The notes beneath the pieces are model-generated. The model made no database searches and had not been told where the DNA came from. It saw only the letters and a program-made list of their open reading frames with translations. This document shows, piece after piece, positions 1 through 7,241 of a stretch of DNA of 61,215 nt. How positions within the stretch are numbered: position 1 is the stretch's first letter; every line of letters begins with the position of its first letter. Position numbers and translations under genes: made by a program. The DNA comes from an uncultured Oleispira sp. (GTDB taxonomy: Bacteria; Pseudomonadota; Gammaproteobacteria; Pseudomonadales; Oceanobacteraceae), in assembly GCA_913019965.1 (NCBI GenBank), contig CAJVZR010000018.1:1-61215 (forward strand), in the 5' to 3' direction.

Positions 1-452
1 GTTTTAATGTTAGGATTAATCGCTGCCATCATGTTTAGGGCTTGTACGACATCCGGGCAATTCTGACAGCTAAGAGAAATAAATATCTCAAAGTTCATGT
101 CATTATTCAGACCTGCAATTTGTTCAATAACGTCAGGCTCTAATTTCATTGGGTGGCCACCGCTGTGAAGCAGTGCTAATACCAATGACGTAAATTCGTG
201 ACCCATTGGCAAACCGGCAAAGCCTATCGCGGTTTGTTTCGTCGGGTTAACTACTTGCATAATCGGCTTACGCTGGCTGGCACTTTGATCTTCGATCACT
301 TTCACTTTATCGTTTAGTGATGCGATGTCATTGGCTAGGCCGTGAAGTTTCTGTGCGGTGCCAGTATCATCTAGACTTAGAACCAGATGAACCTCGGTTT
401 TTAAATTTTCTAAATACGCTTTTAATTGAGCTTTCATCGCTTGGTCTAACAT
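1..452 (-). CDS. ahpF: Alkyl hydroperoxide reductase subunit F, N-terminal part (cut by window edge)
   Basis: This is the first 150 codons of the flavoprotein disulfide reductase that passes electrons from NADH to AhpC. The visible part is the N-terminal tandem thioredoxin-fold domain. It contains SLSCQNCPDVVQALN, whose CxxC pair falls at residues 129 and 132, the positions of the redox-active pair in E. coli AhpF. The FAD and NADH domains lie outside the window. The start is the ATG at 452. It lies 75 bp downstream of ahpC on the same strand, beyond a hairpin that probably lowers its expression relative to ahpC. Identification is secure; only completeness of the gene is unknown. Confidence 0.93.
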   Translation of the reverse strand, partial: MLDQAMKAQLKAYLENLKTEVHLVLSLDDTGTAQKLHGLANDIASLNDKVKVIEDQSASQRKPIMQVVNPTKQTAIGFAGLPMGHEFTSLVLALLHSGGHPMKLEPDVIEQIAGLNNDMNFEIFISLSCQNCPDVVQALNMMAAINPNIK

Positions 453-482
453 AATGATACCTTTTGCATCTGTAACAGTTTT

Positions 483-518
483 TAAAACTGCCCCATCACC
501 TTCAATGGTCATGGGGCA
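483..518 (-). terminator. Intercistronic hairpin between ahpC and ahpF
   Basis: Eight-base arms TGCCCCAT (490-497) and ATGGGGCA (511-518) flank a 13-base loop. On the minus strand the hairpin is followed by a short GTTTT run. It has the shape of a partial terminator that would leave more ahpC than ahpF message, in keeping with the known excess of AhpC over AhpF. The read-through fraction cannot be judged from sequence. Confidence 0.6.
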
Positions 519-527
519 TTTTATTAT

Positions 528-1085
528 TTAGATCTTGCCTACTAGATCTAAAGAAGGAGCTAGAGTCTCTTCACCTTCTTTCCATTTAGCTGGGCAAACT
601 TCACCTGGGTGAGCTGCAACATACTGAGCGGCTTTTACTTTGCGCAGTAGATCTTCAGCGTCACGGCCAATGCCTTCTGCCGTGATTTCCATGGCTTGGA
701 TCACACCTTCTGGATCAACCAAGAAGGTAGCGCGATCTGCAAGGCCTTGACCTTCACGCATCACATTGAAGTTGTTGGTGATGTTGCCAGTCTGGTCGCC
801 TACCATGAAATAGTTGATCTTGCCGATGGTTTCAGAGCTGTCGTGCCATGCTTTGTGGGTGAAGTGTGTATCGGTAGAAACAGAGAATACTTCTACGCCA
901 CGCTTTTGCAGTTCTTCGTAATGGTCAGCAACGTCGCCTAGCTCAGTTGGGCATACGAAGGTGAAATCCGCTGGGTAGAAGAAGAAAACCGCCCACTTAC
1001 CTAGCACGTCTTTTTCAGAGATTTCTACGAACTCGCCTTGTTTAAAAGCGGTAGCATTGAAGGGTTTGATTTCTGTATTGATCAT
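528..1085 (-). CDS. ahpC: Alkyl hydroperoxide reductase subunit C (2-Cys peroxiredoxin)
   Basis: Cytosolic peroxiredoxin that reduces H2O2, organic peroxides and peroxynitrite and is recycled by AhpF. The peroxidatic cysteine is C45 in FTFVCPTE and the resolving cysteine is C164 in GEVCPAKW; these are the only two cysteines. At 185 residues it is the normal AhpC1 length and very close to the enteric protein throughout. It is the first gene of a minus-strand ahpC-ahpF operon. The 270-bp upstream region holds a textbook OxyR half-operator at 1207-1221. Function is certain on family grounds; regulation is inferred. Confidence 0.97.
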   Translation of the reverse strand: MINTEIKPFNATAFKQGEFVEISEKDVLGKWAVFFFYPADFTFVCPTELGDVADHYEELQKRGVEVFSVSTDTHFTHKAWHDSSETIGKINYFMVGDQTGNITNNFNVMREGQGLADRATFLVDPEGVIQAMEITAEGIGRDAEDLLRKVKAAQYVAAHPGEVCPAKWKEGEETLAPSLDLVGKI

Positions 1086-1206
1086 TTTGTATTCCTACTT
1101 ATGAGTAATGGTGCTGTTTGTGTTTCGCTTGGCTTCTTGTGAATCCATGAGATGTATATTGGGGTAAATGATTAAATAGGCATAATTGTTTGTTTTAATT
1201 CAATCG

Positions 1207-1221
1207 ATAGTTAAAAACTAT
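1207..1221. promoter_or_regulatory. Putative OxyR binding motif upstream of ahpC
   Basis: The sequence ATAG-TTAAAAA-CTAT fits the OxyR pattern ATAGnTnnnAnCTAT at every fixed position. It lies 122 bp before the ahpC start and 138 bp before the start of the divergent gene at 1359. A full OxyR tetramer site has two such dyads; the neighbouring dyad is not well conserved here. Confidence 0.65.
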
Positions 1222-1358
1222 TATTAAGGTGATAAGGAAAATTCTCGCCACGAGTTGAAGAAGATGGCGCATTTAAAGAAAATACTATTGGATTAACCGC
1301 TTTATACTTTCTGCCGATCCATCTGGATTCCAATAATAAAAACGATTCAGGAATGAAC

Positions 1359-2819
1359 ATGAAAGCTAACAAACTAATTCTCACCTTTTCACTCATGCTG
1401 GTATGGCCGGCATTGGCTCTGGAACCTAGGCCGATACCGAACCCCAATGTCGGCCTTGATGGCGCAGCAACTATGCACAGTGATACTTATTCTTCGGATA
1501 CCACGCCTTTAGTTGGCCCTTTAGGCGGAGATAGTCAGCGAGTTAAATCCAAGTCTATTTCTTTGGCGGCGGCGTGCCCGACCAGCTTGATCCGCAAAGA
1601 TGGTCACCCCTTGGTATTGTGTACCAATATGTTTGGTCTAAACCCTGTGGTGCATATATTGAATAAAGACTCTGGCTTATCGATGGCCAAACTCAATTTA
1701 CCAGCAGGCAGTTTATTAGGCGGTGTTTATGCCTATTTGGACAACCAAGATCGCTTGGTGATGGTTGATGGCAAGCATAACTTGGTAAGAGTGAAGGCGT
1801 GGCGAGATACCAGCCGGATTATTAAGCGTTGGAAGGTAACGATTGATGAGTCGGTTTCTTTAACGGAAGCCGTGAATAGTCACTGTGCTACTGCTTCCGT
1901 TCAGGACTGTGATTCGGTGGTGAGCATTAACGCCGGTGGTTTAAATGATGTTTGGTTTGTGACTAAGCAGGGGTTAGTCGGCAGCTATGATACTGAAAGC
2001 CGCGATATTAAAACCCTTAAACTAGCGGCTGGGGAAGAGGTGCATAATTCTTTTTCCAATACTCTAGATGGCAAGGCGGGCATTGCGACCAATGAAGCGC
2101 TGTATTTAATTGAGCTAGATGCACAAGGGGGGCTGAATATTCAATGGCGCGCTCAATACGATTCCGGTAGCCATCGTAAGCCCGGGCAATTAAGTAAAGG
2201 CACGGGGGCAACGCCGACCTTCTTTGGCCCAGAAACGGGAGCCGAGTATTTAATGATTACCGATAATAATGACTATCAAACCTCATTATTAGTTTATAAA
2301 ACCGATGCACAGCAAGCTGAGCTTATTTGTAAATACCCATTATTTAATGAAGGTACGTCAGGTACTGAAAACTCGGCGATTGGTATTGGCCGCACTGTGA
2401 TTGTGGCGTCGACTTATGGCTATCCGTATCCAAAAGTACCGGATGGTGTACCGGCAGCGGTACCTGCGAAAGCGGACTTTGCGGGTGGCATGATGCGCAT
2501 TGACTTGTATGATGATGAATCCGGTTGCAGTGAAATCTGGCAGAATACCTTACGTTCATCAGCGGTGCCTAAGTTATCGACTGTGGATAATTTGGTTTAC
2601 ACGGTTGAGCGTCGTAATGTAATGAACTCTGGCAAAGCCAAGCTGGTGGATAGTTTTTATTTCACCGCTATCGACCCTGAGACGGGGATGACTCAGTATC
2701 AGAAATACATAGGGGGAGGCTTCTTCTCGGATACGTTGCAGATGGCTGGAAACATAGGGCCTAAGCAGGTGTATTGGCAAGGGACGGTAGGAGGTATGAT
2801 TCGAATTAGCCCTAGGTGA
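1359..2819 (+). CDS. Secreted protein of unknown function, propeller-like
   Basis: A 486-residue protein with a clear signal peptide (about residues 1-20, ending ...WPALA) and no transmembrane segment afterwards, so probably periplasmic or secreted. The body alternates short hydrophobic strands with Gly/Asp turns (for example LVLCTNMFGLNPVVHILNKD and LNDVWFVTKQGLVGSYD), the look of a beta-propeller or quinoprotein-like fold. No heme, PQQ or catalytic motif was recognised. The start is placed at the ATG at 1359 because AGGA lies 6 bases before it; an in-frame ATG at 1353 sits directly on that ribosome site. It is divergent from ahpC across the OxyR motif, so it could share peroxide control. 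A perfect hairpin ends it. I do not recognise the family. Confidence 0.8.
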   Translation: MKANKLILTFSLMLVWPALALEPRPIPNPNVGLDGAATMHSDTYSSDTTPLVGPLGGDSQRVKSKSISLAAACPTSLIRKDGHPLVLCTNMFGLNPVVHILNKDSGLSMAKLNLPAGSLLGGVYAYLDNQDRLVMVDGKHNLVRVKAWRDTSRIIKRWKVTIDESVSLTEAVNSHCATASVQDCDSVVSINAGGLNDVWFVTKQGLVGSYDTESRDIKTLKLAAGEEVHNSFSNTLDGKAGIATNEALYLIELDAQGGLNIQWRAQYDSGSHRKPGQLSKGTGATPTFFGPETGAEYLMITDNNDYQTSLLVYKTDAQQAELICKYPLFNEGTSGTENSAIGIGRTVIVASTYGYPYPKVPDGVPAAVPAKADFAGGMMRIDLYDDESGCSEIWQNTLRSSAVPKLSTVDNLVYTVERRNVMNSGKAKLVDSFYFTAIDPETGMTQYQKYIGGGFFSDTLQMAGNIGPKQVYWQGTVGGMIRISPR

Positions 2820-2841
2820 TTTCTGTTTAGTACACACTCAG

Positions 2842-2870
2842 ATGGGAGAGGATCCTCTCCCATTTCTTCT
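2842..2870 (+). terminator. Rho-independent terminator
   Basis: A perfect 22-bp palindrome (ATGGGAGAGGA and its complement, 2842-2863) follows the preceding stop codon by 22 bp and is followed by TTCTTCT. It probably ends transcription of the 1359 gene. Confidence 0.7.
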
Positions 2871-2930
2871 ACTGTTCCATTCTTGCAACAGACCTATTTA
2901 CATCAAATAACCTTTTAGACCTTCCATTCC

Positions 2931-2947
2931 AAGACGATCGGTCATAA
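2931..2947. promoter_or_regulatory. Putative TetR operator, copy 1
   Basis: AAGACGATCGGTCATAA lies 10-26 bp before the TetR start codon. It shares AAGACGATCGGTC exactly with the region before the downstream oxidoreductase. The AGAC...GTC arms around a CGATCG core form an imperfect dyad of the kind TetR repressors bind. An extra TAGACC half-site is at 2916-2921. Confidence 0.6.
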
Positions 2948-2956
2948 AGTAAAAGC

Positions 2957-3562
2957 ATGAACAGACCCAGACGCAGTGAACAAACCAGAGAAGCCTTAAT
3001 CGAAGCCGGAATCGAGCACTTATCGATGCACGGTTATCATGGTACGGGCATTAAACAGATATTGGATGAAGTGAGTGTGCCGAAAGGTTCTTTTTATAAC
3101 TTCTTCGCCAGTAAAGAAGCCTTTGTAGCGGAGTTGATTGGTCATTACAGCCAAGATTTATTAGGTCAGCTTGATGAGTTTATGAAGGGCGCGGGTAAAA
3201 AATTGACTCCTGTTGAGCAGCTTAGGGCGATCTATCGATATAGCCTACAGCGTTATGCGATTAATGATTTTAAGAAGTCGTGCTTGGTCGGTTCTATGGC
3301 CAGTGAGATTTCTTCAGAAAGCGAAATGTGTCGAATTGAATTAGAGCGTTCTATGAAGCAGTGGTTAAGCTTTTTTAGCGGTGTATTTGCAGAAGGGCAA
3401 AAACAAGGGCTGATCCGAGACGATATGAGTCCAAATGATATTGCAGGACTGTATTGGGCGGCTTGGGAAGGCGCACTGATTAAAATGAAGATGTCGGCAG
3501 ATACTCAGCCAGTAAAGAAAATTATGGAATTGATGATCGAGACGCTGCTAAAGCGTTCTTAG
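2957..3562 (+). CDS. TetR-family repressor, NemR-like
   Basis: A 201-residue DNA-binding repressor. The N-terminal helix-turn-helix is at about residues 28-50 (GTGIKQILDEVSVPKGSFYN), a classical TetR pattern. The C-terminal ligand domain has cysteines at 109 (KKSCLVGS) and 125; the first occupies a position like the redox-sensing cysteine of NemR. It is followed by its own terminator and then by an Old Yellow Enzyme gene, the same pairing as nemR-nemA in E. coli. The same 13-bp sequence lies in front of both genes, so autorepression plus control of the reductase, relieved by reactive electrophiles, is the likely job. The cysteine role is an inference. Confidence 0.88.
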   Translation: MNRPRRSEQTREALIEAGIEHLSMHGYHGTGIKQILDEVSVPKGSFYNFFASKEAFVAELIGHYSQDLLGQLDEFMKGAGKKLTPVEQLRAIYRYSLQRYAINDFKKSCLVGSMASEISSESEMCRIELERSMKQWLSFFSGVFAEGQKQGLIRDDMSPNDIAGLYWAAWEGALIKMKMSADTQPVKKIMELMIETLLKRS

Positions 3563-3580
3563 ATCACCACGAATACATAA

Positions 3581-3612
3581 GCACAGCCTATTTAAAGGGC
3601 TGTGCTTTTTTT
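3581..3612 (+). terminator. Rho-independent terminator after the TetR gene
   Basis: GCACAGCC (3581-3588) pairs with GGCTGTGC (3598-3605) around a TATTTAAAG loop, followed by seven T. It separates the repressor from the oxidoreductase, which therefore needs its own promoter. Confidence 0.88.
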
Positions 3613-3623
3613 AAAATCAGTTA

Positions 3624-3640
3624 AAAGACGATCGGTCTAA
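3624..3640. promoter_or_regulatory. Putative TetR operator, copy 2
   Basis: AAAGACGATCGGTCTAA repeats the 13-bp core AAGACGATCGGTC of 2931-2943 and extends to a fuller AGAC/GTCT dyad. It lies 41-58 bp before the oxidoreductase start, where a repressor would cover the promoter. Confidence 0.65.
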
Positions 3641-3681
3641 AAGCCGATTATTTTAAAGATAATAAGAGCGAGGAAAATAAC

Positions 3682-4920
3682 ATGACAACATCTACTTCAG
3701 CACAACTGGGTTCTAGCTTTACCTTAAAGAATGGCCAAGTAGTTAAAAACCGATTATTTAAATCAGCGATGAGTGAGCAACTAGGTACTCGCGCTCATAA
3801 TCCTAAGCCAGGTTTAGCCAATCTTTATGGCCGCTGGGCAGATGGTGGTATTGGCTTATCGATCACTGGCAATATCATGGTTGATCGTGGTGCGTTAGGC
3901 GAGCCCAAGAACGTGGTATTAGATGAGAAAAGTGATTTAACAGAATTTAAAAAATGGGCCGCTGCAGGTAAGAAAAATGGGTCACAAATTTGGCCTCAGC
4001 TAAATCATCCGGGAAAACAGATCCCGAACTTTATTGTGAAAGAGCCTGTCGCCCCTTCGGCAATTGCTTTAACCCGTGGCTTGGAAAAGGGCTTTAATAA
4101 GCCCCGTGCACTAACGGAAGCTGAAATTTTAGTTATTATTAAAAAATTCGCCACCAGTGCTCAGTTGGCTAAAGAAGCGGGTTTTACTGGAGTACAGATT
4201 CATGGTGCCCACGGTTATTTGGTGAGTCAGTTTTTATCCCCTCGCCATAATCAACGTGATGATCAATGGGGTGGTTCGTTAGAAAACCGCATGCGTTTTG
4301 TTTTATCAGTATATAACGCCATTCGTGAACAAGTCGGTAACGATTTCCCGATCGGAATCAAGTTGAATTCTGCTGATTTTATGAAGGGTGGTTTTAGTGA
4401 AGAGGATTCGATGCAAGTGGTTAAAACGTTAGCCGATGCGGGAATTGATCTGATCGAAATCTCTGGTGGTACCTATGAAAGTCCATCGATGATGGGGGCT
4501 GACGTTAAAGAATCGACGATTCAACGTGAAGCGTATTTCCTAGATTACGCCGAGAAAGTGCGTGCTCTTGTTGATACCCCTTTGGTAGTAACCGGTGGCT
4601 TCCGTTCGTCTAAAGCGATGCAGGCTGCATTAGATACTGGTGCGACAGACTTTATTGGAGTAGCGCGTACGACTGCGGTTGACCCTGACTTCCCAAATAA
4701 ATTGATTGCCAATGAAGCACATCAACAGCAGTTGAAAAAGTTAACCACTGGTAAACCTGCGATTGATAAAATGGCCATGCTGGATATCACTTGGTACGAA
4801 GCACAACTTGCTCGTATGTCGAAAGGTAAGCAGCCTAAGACTAACTTGAGTGAATGGGGCGTATTCTTTGGAACATTATTAAATGCCGGTATTTATGCGT
4901 TTAGAAGTCGTCGAGCGTAA
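3682..4920 (+). CDS. NADH:flavin oxidoreductase, Old Yellow Enzyme family
   Basis: FMN-dependent ene-reductase that reduces activated double bonds of electrophiles such as enals or N-ethylmaleimide, in the cytosol. The 412 residues form a TIM barrel. The active-site motif HGAHGYL places His174, His177 and Tyr179; RDDQWGGSLENR (192-203) and the phosphate-binding end VVTGGFRSSKAM are also present. A C-terminal tail of about 50 residues after the barrel ends in a short hydrophobic stretch and basic residues. AGCGAGGA precedes the ATG. The shared upstream operator makes it the probable main target of the adjacent TetR regulator, by analogy to NemA. The exact substrate cannot be read from sequence. 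Confidence 0.9.
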   Translation: MTTSTSAQLGSSFTLKNGQVVKNRLFKSAMSEQLGTRAHNPKPGLANLYGRWADGGIGLSITGNIMVDRGALGEPKNVVLDEKSDLTEFKKWAAAGKKNGSQIWPQLNHPGKQIPNFIVKEPVAPSAIALTRGLEKGFNKPRALTEAEILVIIKKFATSAQLAKEAGFTGVQIHGAHGYLVSQFLSPRHNQRDDQWGGSLENRMRFVLSVYNAIREQVGNDFPIGIKLNSADFMKGGFSEEDSMQVVKTLADAGIDLIEISGGTYESPSMMGADVKESTIQREAYFLDYAEKVRALVDTPLVVTGGFRSSKAMQAALDTGATDFIGVARTTAVDPDFPNKLIANEAHQQQLKKLTTGKPAIDKMAMLDITWYEAQLARMSKGKQPKTNLSEWGVFFGTLLNAGIYAFRSRRA

Positions 4921-5320
4921 TGCTAATGAGAATGCGAGTCTCAATTTAACGTTATTATCTTAAGAAAATTATATTCTTAAGTGGTTGTTTTTAATATGAT
5001 TTTTTATTGCATATTGATAAGTTGAGATTTGCATAATGCAAACGCATGATGTCTTCTAGATTAATGATGTCTGAGTGCAGAAAAACCATATTGATTTTTA
5101 TGGCTTTTATTTTGTAGTAAAAAATTGATACTGTTTTTCTTGCGCTAATTTAATATTCGAAAATGATGGTGGGTATTTATTTTTAATAATTATTTTTTAT
5201 AGCGAATAGTTTTAGATTTTTGTTCAGTGTTAGGCTTGCTCTTTAGATAGATAAAGTAAAATTTGAAGGCTAATATTATAGTTATAATTAGCTTTCATCT
5301 TATCTAATAAAGAGGTCGCG
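4921..5320. other. 400-bp AT-rich intergenic region
   Basis: No convincing gene. CTTAAGAA/TTCTTAAG arms (4959-4981) followed by TTGTTTTT may end the oxidoreductase transcript. A 15-bp palindrome, TTTGCAT-A-ATGCAAA, is at 5028-5042 and could be an operator. A weak hairpin with a T-rich tail is near 5083-5115. The promoter of the next gene should lie in the last 100 bp. Confidence 0.5.
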
Positions 5321-6022
5321 ATGAATATTAATCTATCTCCTGAAGATGTTCTGAAAAAAAATATATGCTTGATTATGATTTTGCTAGCTGCAAACTTGAT
5401 CGGAGTTATATTGAAGATATTTTTTAATCATGATTTTATTTATGGTCTTGGCCCCATGTTTAATTTCAACACAGAAATGAATGTCCCTACACTTTATTCT
5501 TCATTTGCATTGATATGCGCTAGTATTTTACTTTTTATCGTAGGTTATCTGCATAAGAAAATTAATTTATCTTATATCCCTTGGTTTGGACTTTCTTTTA
5601 TATTCCTATTTCTTTCAATTGACGAAACTTCGTCCATTCATGAACGATTGACCACTCCGGTAAAAGAAACCTTTAATACTTCTGGTTTGTTATTTTACGC
5701 ATGGGTTATACCTTATGGCATTGGATTATTAGTATTCTTGCTTATTTACTCTAAATTTCTATTAAGTTTACCTCGGCAGACCATGATTCTATTCATTGTA
5801 TCAGGTAGTATCTATGTTGCCGGGGCAATCGGCTTTGAACTATTAGGTGGTCAACAAGCAGAGTTAACAGGGCCTAATGATCTTTTATATTCATTATTCT
5901 ATACCTGTGAAGAGCTGTTAGAAATGCTGGGGATTGCATTATTTATATACACTTTGCTTACCTACATAGTCACAGAATTTAATACGATGAAAATTAATAT
6001 TGTCAACAGACCGCAGGAATAA
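5321..6022 (+). CDS. Multi-pass membrane protein of unknown function
   Basis: A 233-residue inner-membrane protein with about six hydrophobic segments (near residues 14-34, 57-76, 86-100, 125-145, 150-172 and 196-216). Two polar motifs sit at membrane edges: SIDETSSIHERL (99-110) and EELLEML (192-198). Conserved-looking Asp, Glu and His in or next to membrane helices suggest metal binding or proton transfer, but I do not recognise the family. AGAGG lies 8 bases before the ATG. The gene is AT-rich like its flanks. It converges on the patatin gene, sharing a terminator-like hairpin that overlaps both stop codons. No functional partner is adjacent. Confidence 0.8.
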   Translation: MNINLSPEDVLKKNICLIMILLAANLIGVILKIFFNHDFIYGLGPMFNFNTEMNVPTLYSSFALICASILLFIVGYLHKKINLSYIPWFGLSFIFLFLSIDETSSIHERLTTPVKETFNTSGLLFYAWVIPYGIGLLVFLLIYSKFLLSLPRQTMILFIVSGSIYVAGAIGFELLGGQQAELTGPNDLLYSLFYTCEELLEMLGIALFIYTLLTYIVTEFNTMKINIVNRPQE

Positions 6023-6043
6023 CTCTATGTATTTGGAGTTATT
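6018..6043. terminator. Hairpin over the convergent stop codons
   Basis: AATAACTC (6018-6025) and GAGTTATT (6036-6043) form an 8-bp stem that contains the stop codons of both the membrane protein gene (plus strand) and the patatin gene (minus strand). Probably a compact two-way terminator, although there is no long T run. Confidence 0.45.
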
Positions 6044-6965
6044 GTGCTGATTCAATTTCTGTACGAGTTTTAGATAAGAACTCCAAACCAGATTTTATTC
6101 CTGCACGATAATCTTCATGTATTGATTCCTTACGGCTACCTATTAGGCCACTGGATAACGGCTGTTGTGGAAAGATTTGTATGATATCGATTCCTTGAGG
6201 TGGATTGGCTATAAACTCAATGGTCCTTTGATAAGAGTTTTCATGATGAGTTAAAAGTTCTAATGCTTTTGGGCAGCGATTATTTGTGCACAACCAGGAT
6301 TTCAACTTGTGCGCCCAAGGAGATTTCACTGCTGCTTCTTTGTCTACCGTGCGAATGATGACAATTTTTTTAGCACCACGATTATAAGCTTCTTCTACTG
6401 GAATTGGAGCCGACAAACCGCCATCCACATAATAATGATTCCCGATTTTTACGCCTTTTTTATATAGTAGCGGCAAGGCACTGGATGCTTTTAAGATGGT
6501 TAACCAGTTTTCCCTTGTCGGGGCAAAAAACTCGGCACTGTAATCTTCTTTCTTTGTTGCAGAAAATAGTAACTGCCTCTTTTTTAATCGTTCTTCACCA
6601 CAGCCAATATTGAGGGGGGTCTCACTCTTTTCGACTTGCTCAAAATACCAGTCAAGGTCAACTGCATGCTTTCCAATCAAGGCCCTGTGAAGCTTATAGA
6701 AATGGGGATCACTCGAAAGAGAGGTGATCGAACGTTGAGCAAAGCCTTGTTGGCAGGTCATGTAGCTGGATAAGTTTTGTGCCCCAGCAGAAGTCCCAAT
6801 TAATAAATCGAATGGGTTAAAACCTGCATGCAGCCAACTGTCTAATACTCCAGCGGTGAAAACTCCTCTTTGGCCACCGCCTTCTGTGATTAGAGCGGTA
6901 TTATTTACCGGTTTGGTTGGTAAGCATGGATTGGATTGATTCAGTTTGGTTGCGGAATTAGGCAT
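6039..6965 (-). CDS. Patatin-like phospholipase
   Basis: Serine lipid hydrolase with a Ser-Asp dyad, 308 residues. The glycine-rich oxyanion loop EGGGQRG is at 28-34, the nucleophile elbow GTSAG at 57-61 (Ser59) and the catalytic Asp in DGG at 181-183. It resembles the YjjU type of bacterial patatin. There is no signal peptide, so it probably acts on membrane lipids from the cytosolic side. The ribosome site before the start is weak. It is transcribed divergently from katA across a 276-bp region that holds an OxyR-type palindrome, so it might share that control. Substrate unknown. Confidence 0.88.
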   Translation of the reverse strand: MPNSATKLNQSNPCLPTKPVNNTALITEGGGQRGVFTAGVLDSWLHAGFNPFDLLIGTSAGAQNLSSYMTCQQGFAQRSITSLSSDPHFYKLHRALIGKHAVDLDWYFEQVEKSETPLNIGCGEERLKKRQLLFSATKKEDYSAEFFAPTRENWLTILKASSALPLLYKKGVKIGNHYYVDGGLSAPIPVEEAYNRGAKKIVIIRTVDKEAAVKSPWAHKLKSWLCTNNRCPKALELLTHHENSYQRTIEFIANPPQGIDIIQIFPQQPLSSGLIGSRKESIHEDYRAGIKSGLEFLSKTRTEIESAQ

Positions 6966-7051
6966 GAGATATTCACATGGATTAAGTAAGGAATATGACT
7001 AACTTATATCCCTCCAATCGATATTTAAAATTAATTTAATCTCTCTAGATG

Positions 7052-7073
7052 ATAGTTAATAGCTATTAACTAT
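7052..7073. promoter_or_regulatory. Double OxyR-type palindrome upstream of katA
   Basis: A perfect 22-bp palindrome made of two overlapping OxyR motifs. ATAG-TTAATAG-CTAT (7052-7066) and ATAG-CTATTAA-CTAT (7059-7073) each fit ATAGnTnnnAnCTAT exactly. It lies 169 bp before the chosen katA start and 87 bp before the divergent patatin start. Confidence 0.65.
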
Positions 7074-7131
7074 TGATCTTTAAATAACGCATCTTGCTAT
7101 TACTAAATACTATCGGATTGATAAATATTAT

Positions 7132-7149
7132 TAACTTTAGCTAAAGTTA
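7132..7149. promoter_or_regulatory. 18-bp perfect palindrome in the katA promoter region
   Basis: TAACTTTAGCTAAAGTTA reads the same on both strands and lies 93 bp before the katA start. It does not fit the OxyR pattern. It could be the site of a second regulator or a core promoter element; the binding protein is unknown. Confidence 0.35.
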
Positions 7150-7241
7150 GGTGGCCAGTATGCTTTTATCGATACATTCAGTTGATTGTTTTTTGATCAC
7201 AACTTAACTGTATAAATATGGATGAACATAGGGTAATGAAG

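Noticed and set aside
4925-4950. Fur-box-like AATGAGAAT...TCTCAATT after the oxidoreductase gene
   Set aside because: It lies just after a stop codon, far from the next start, and only half of it fits; more likely part of a 3' hairpin.
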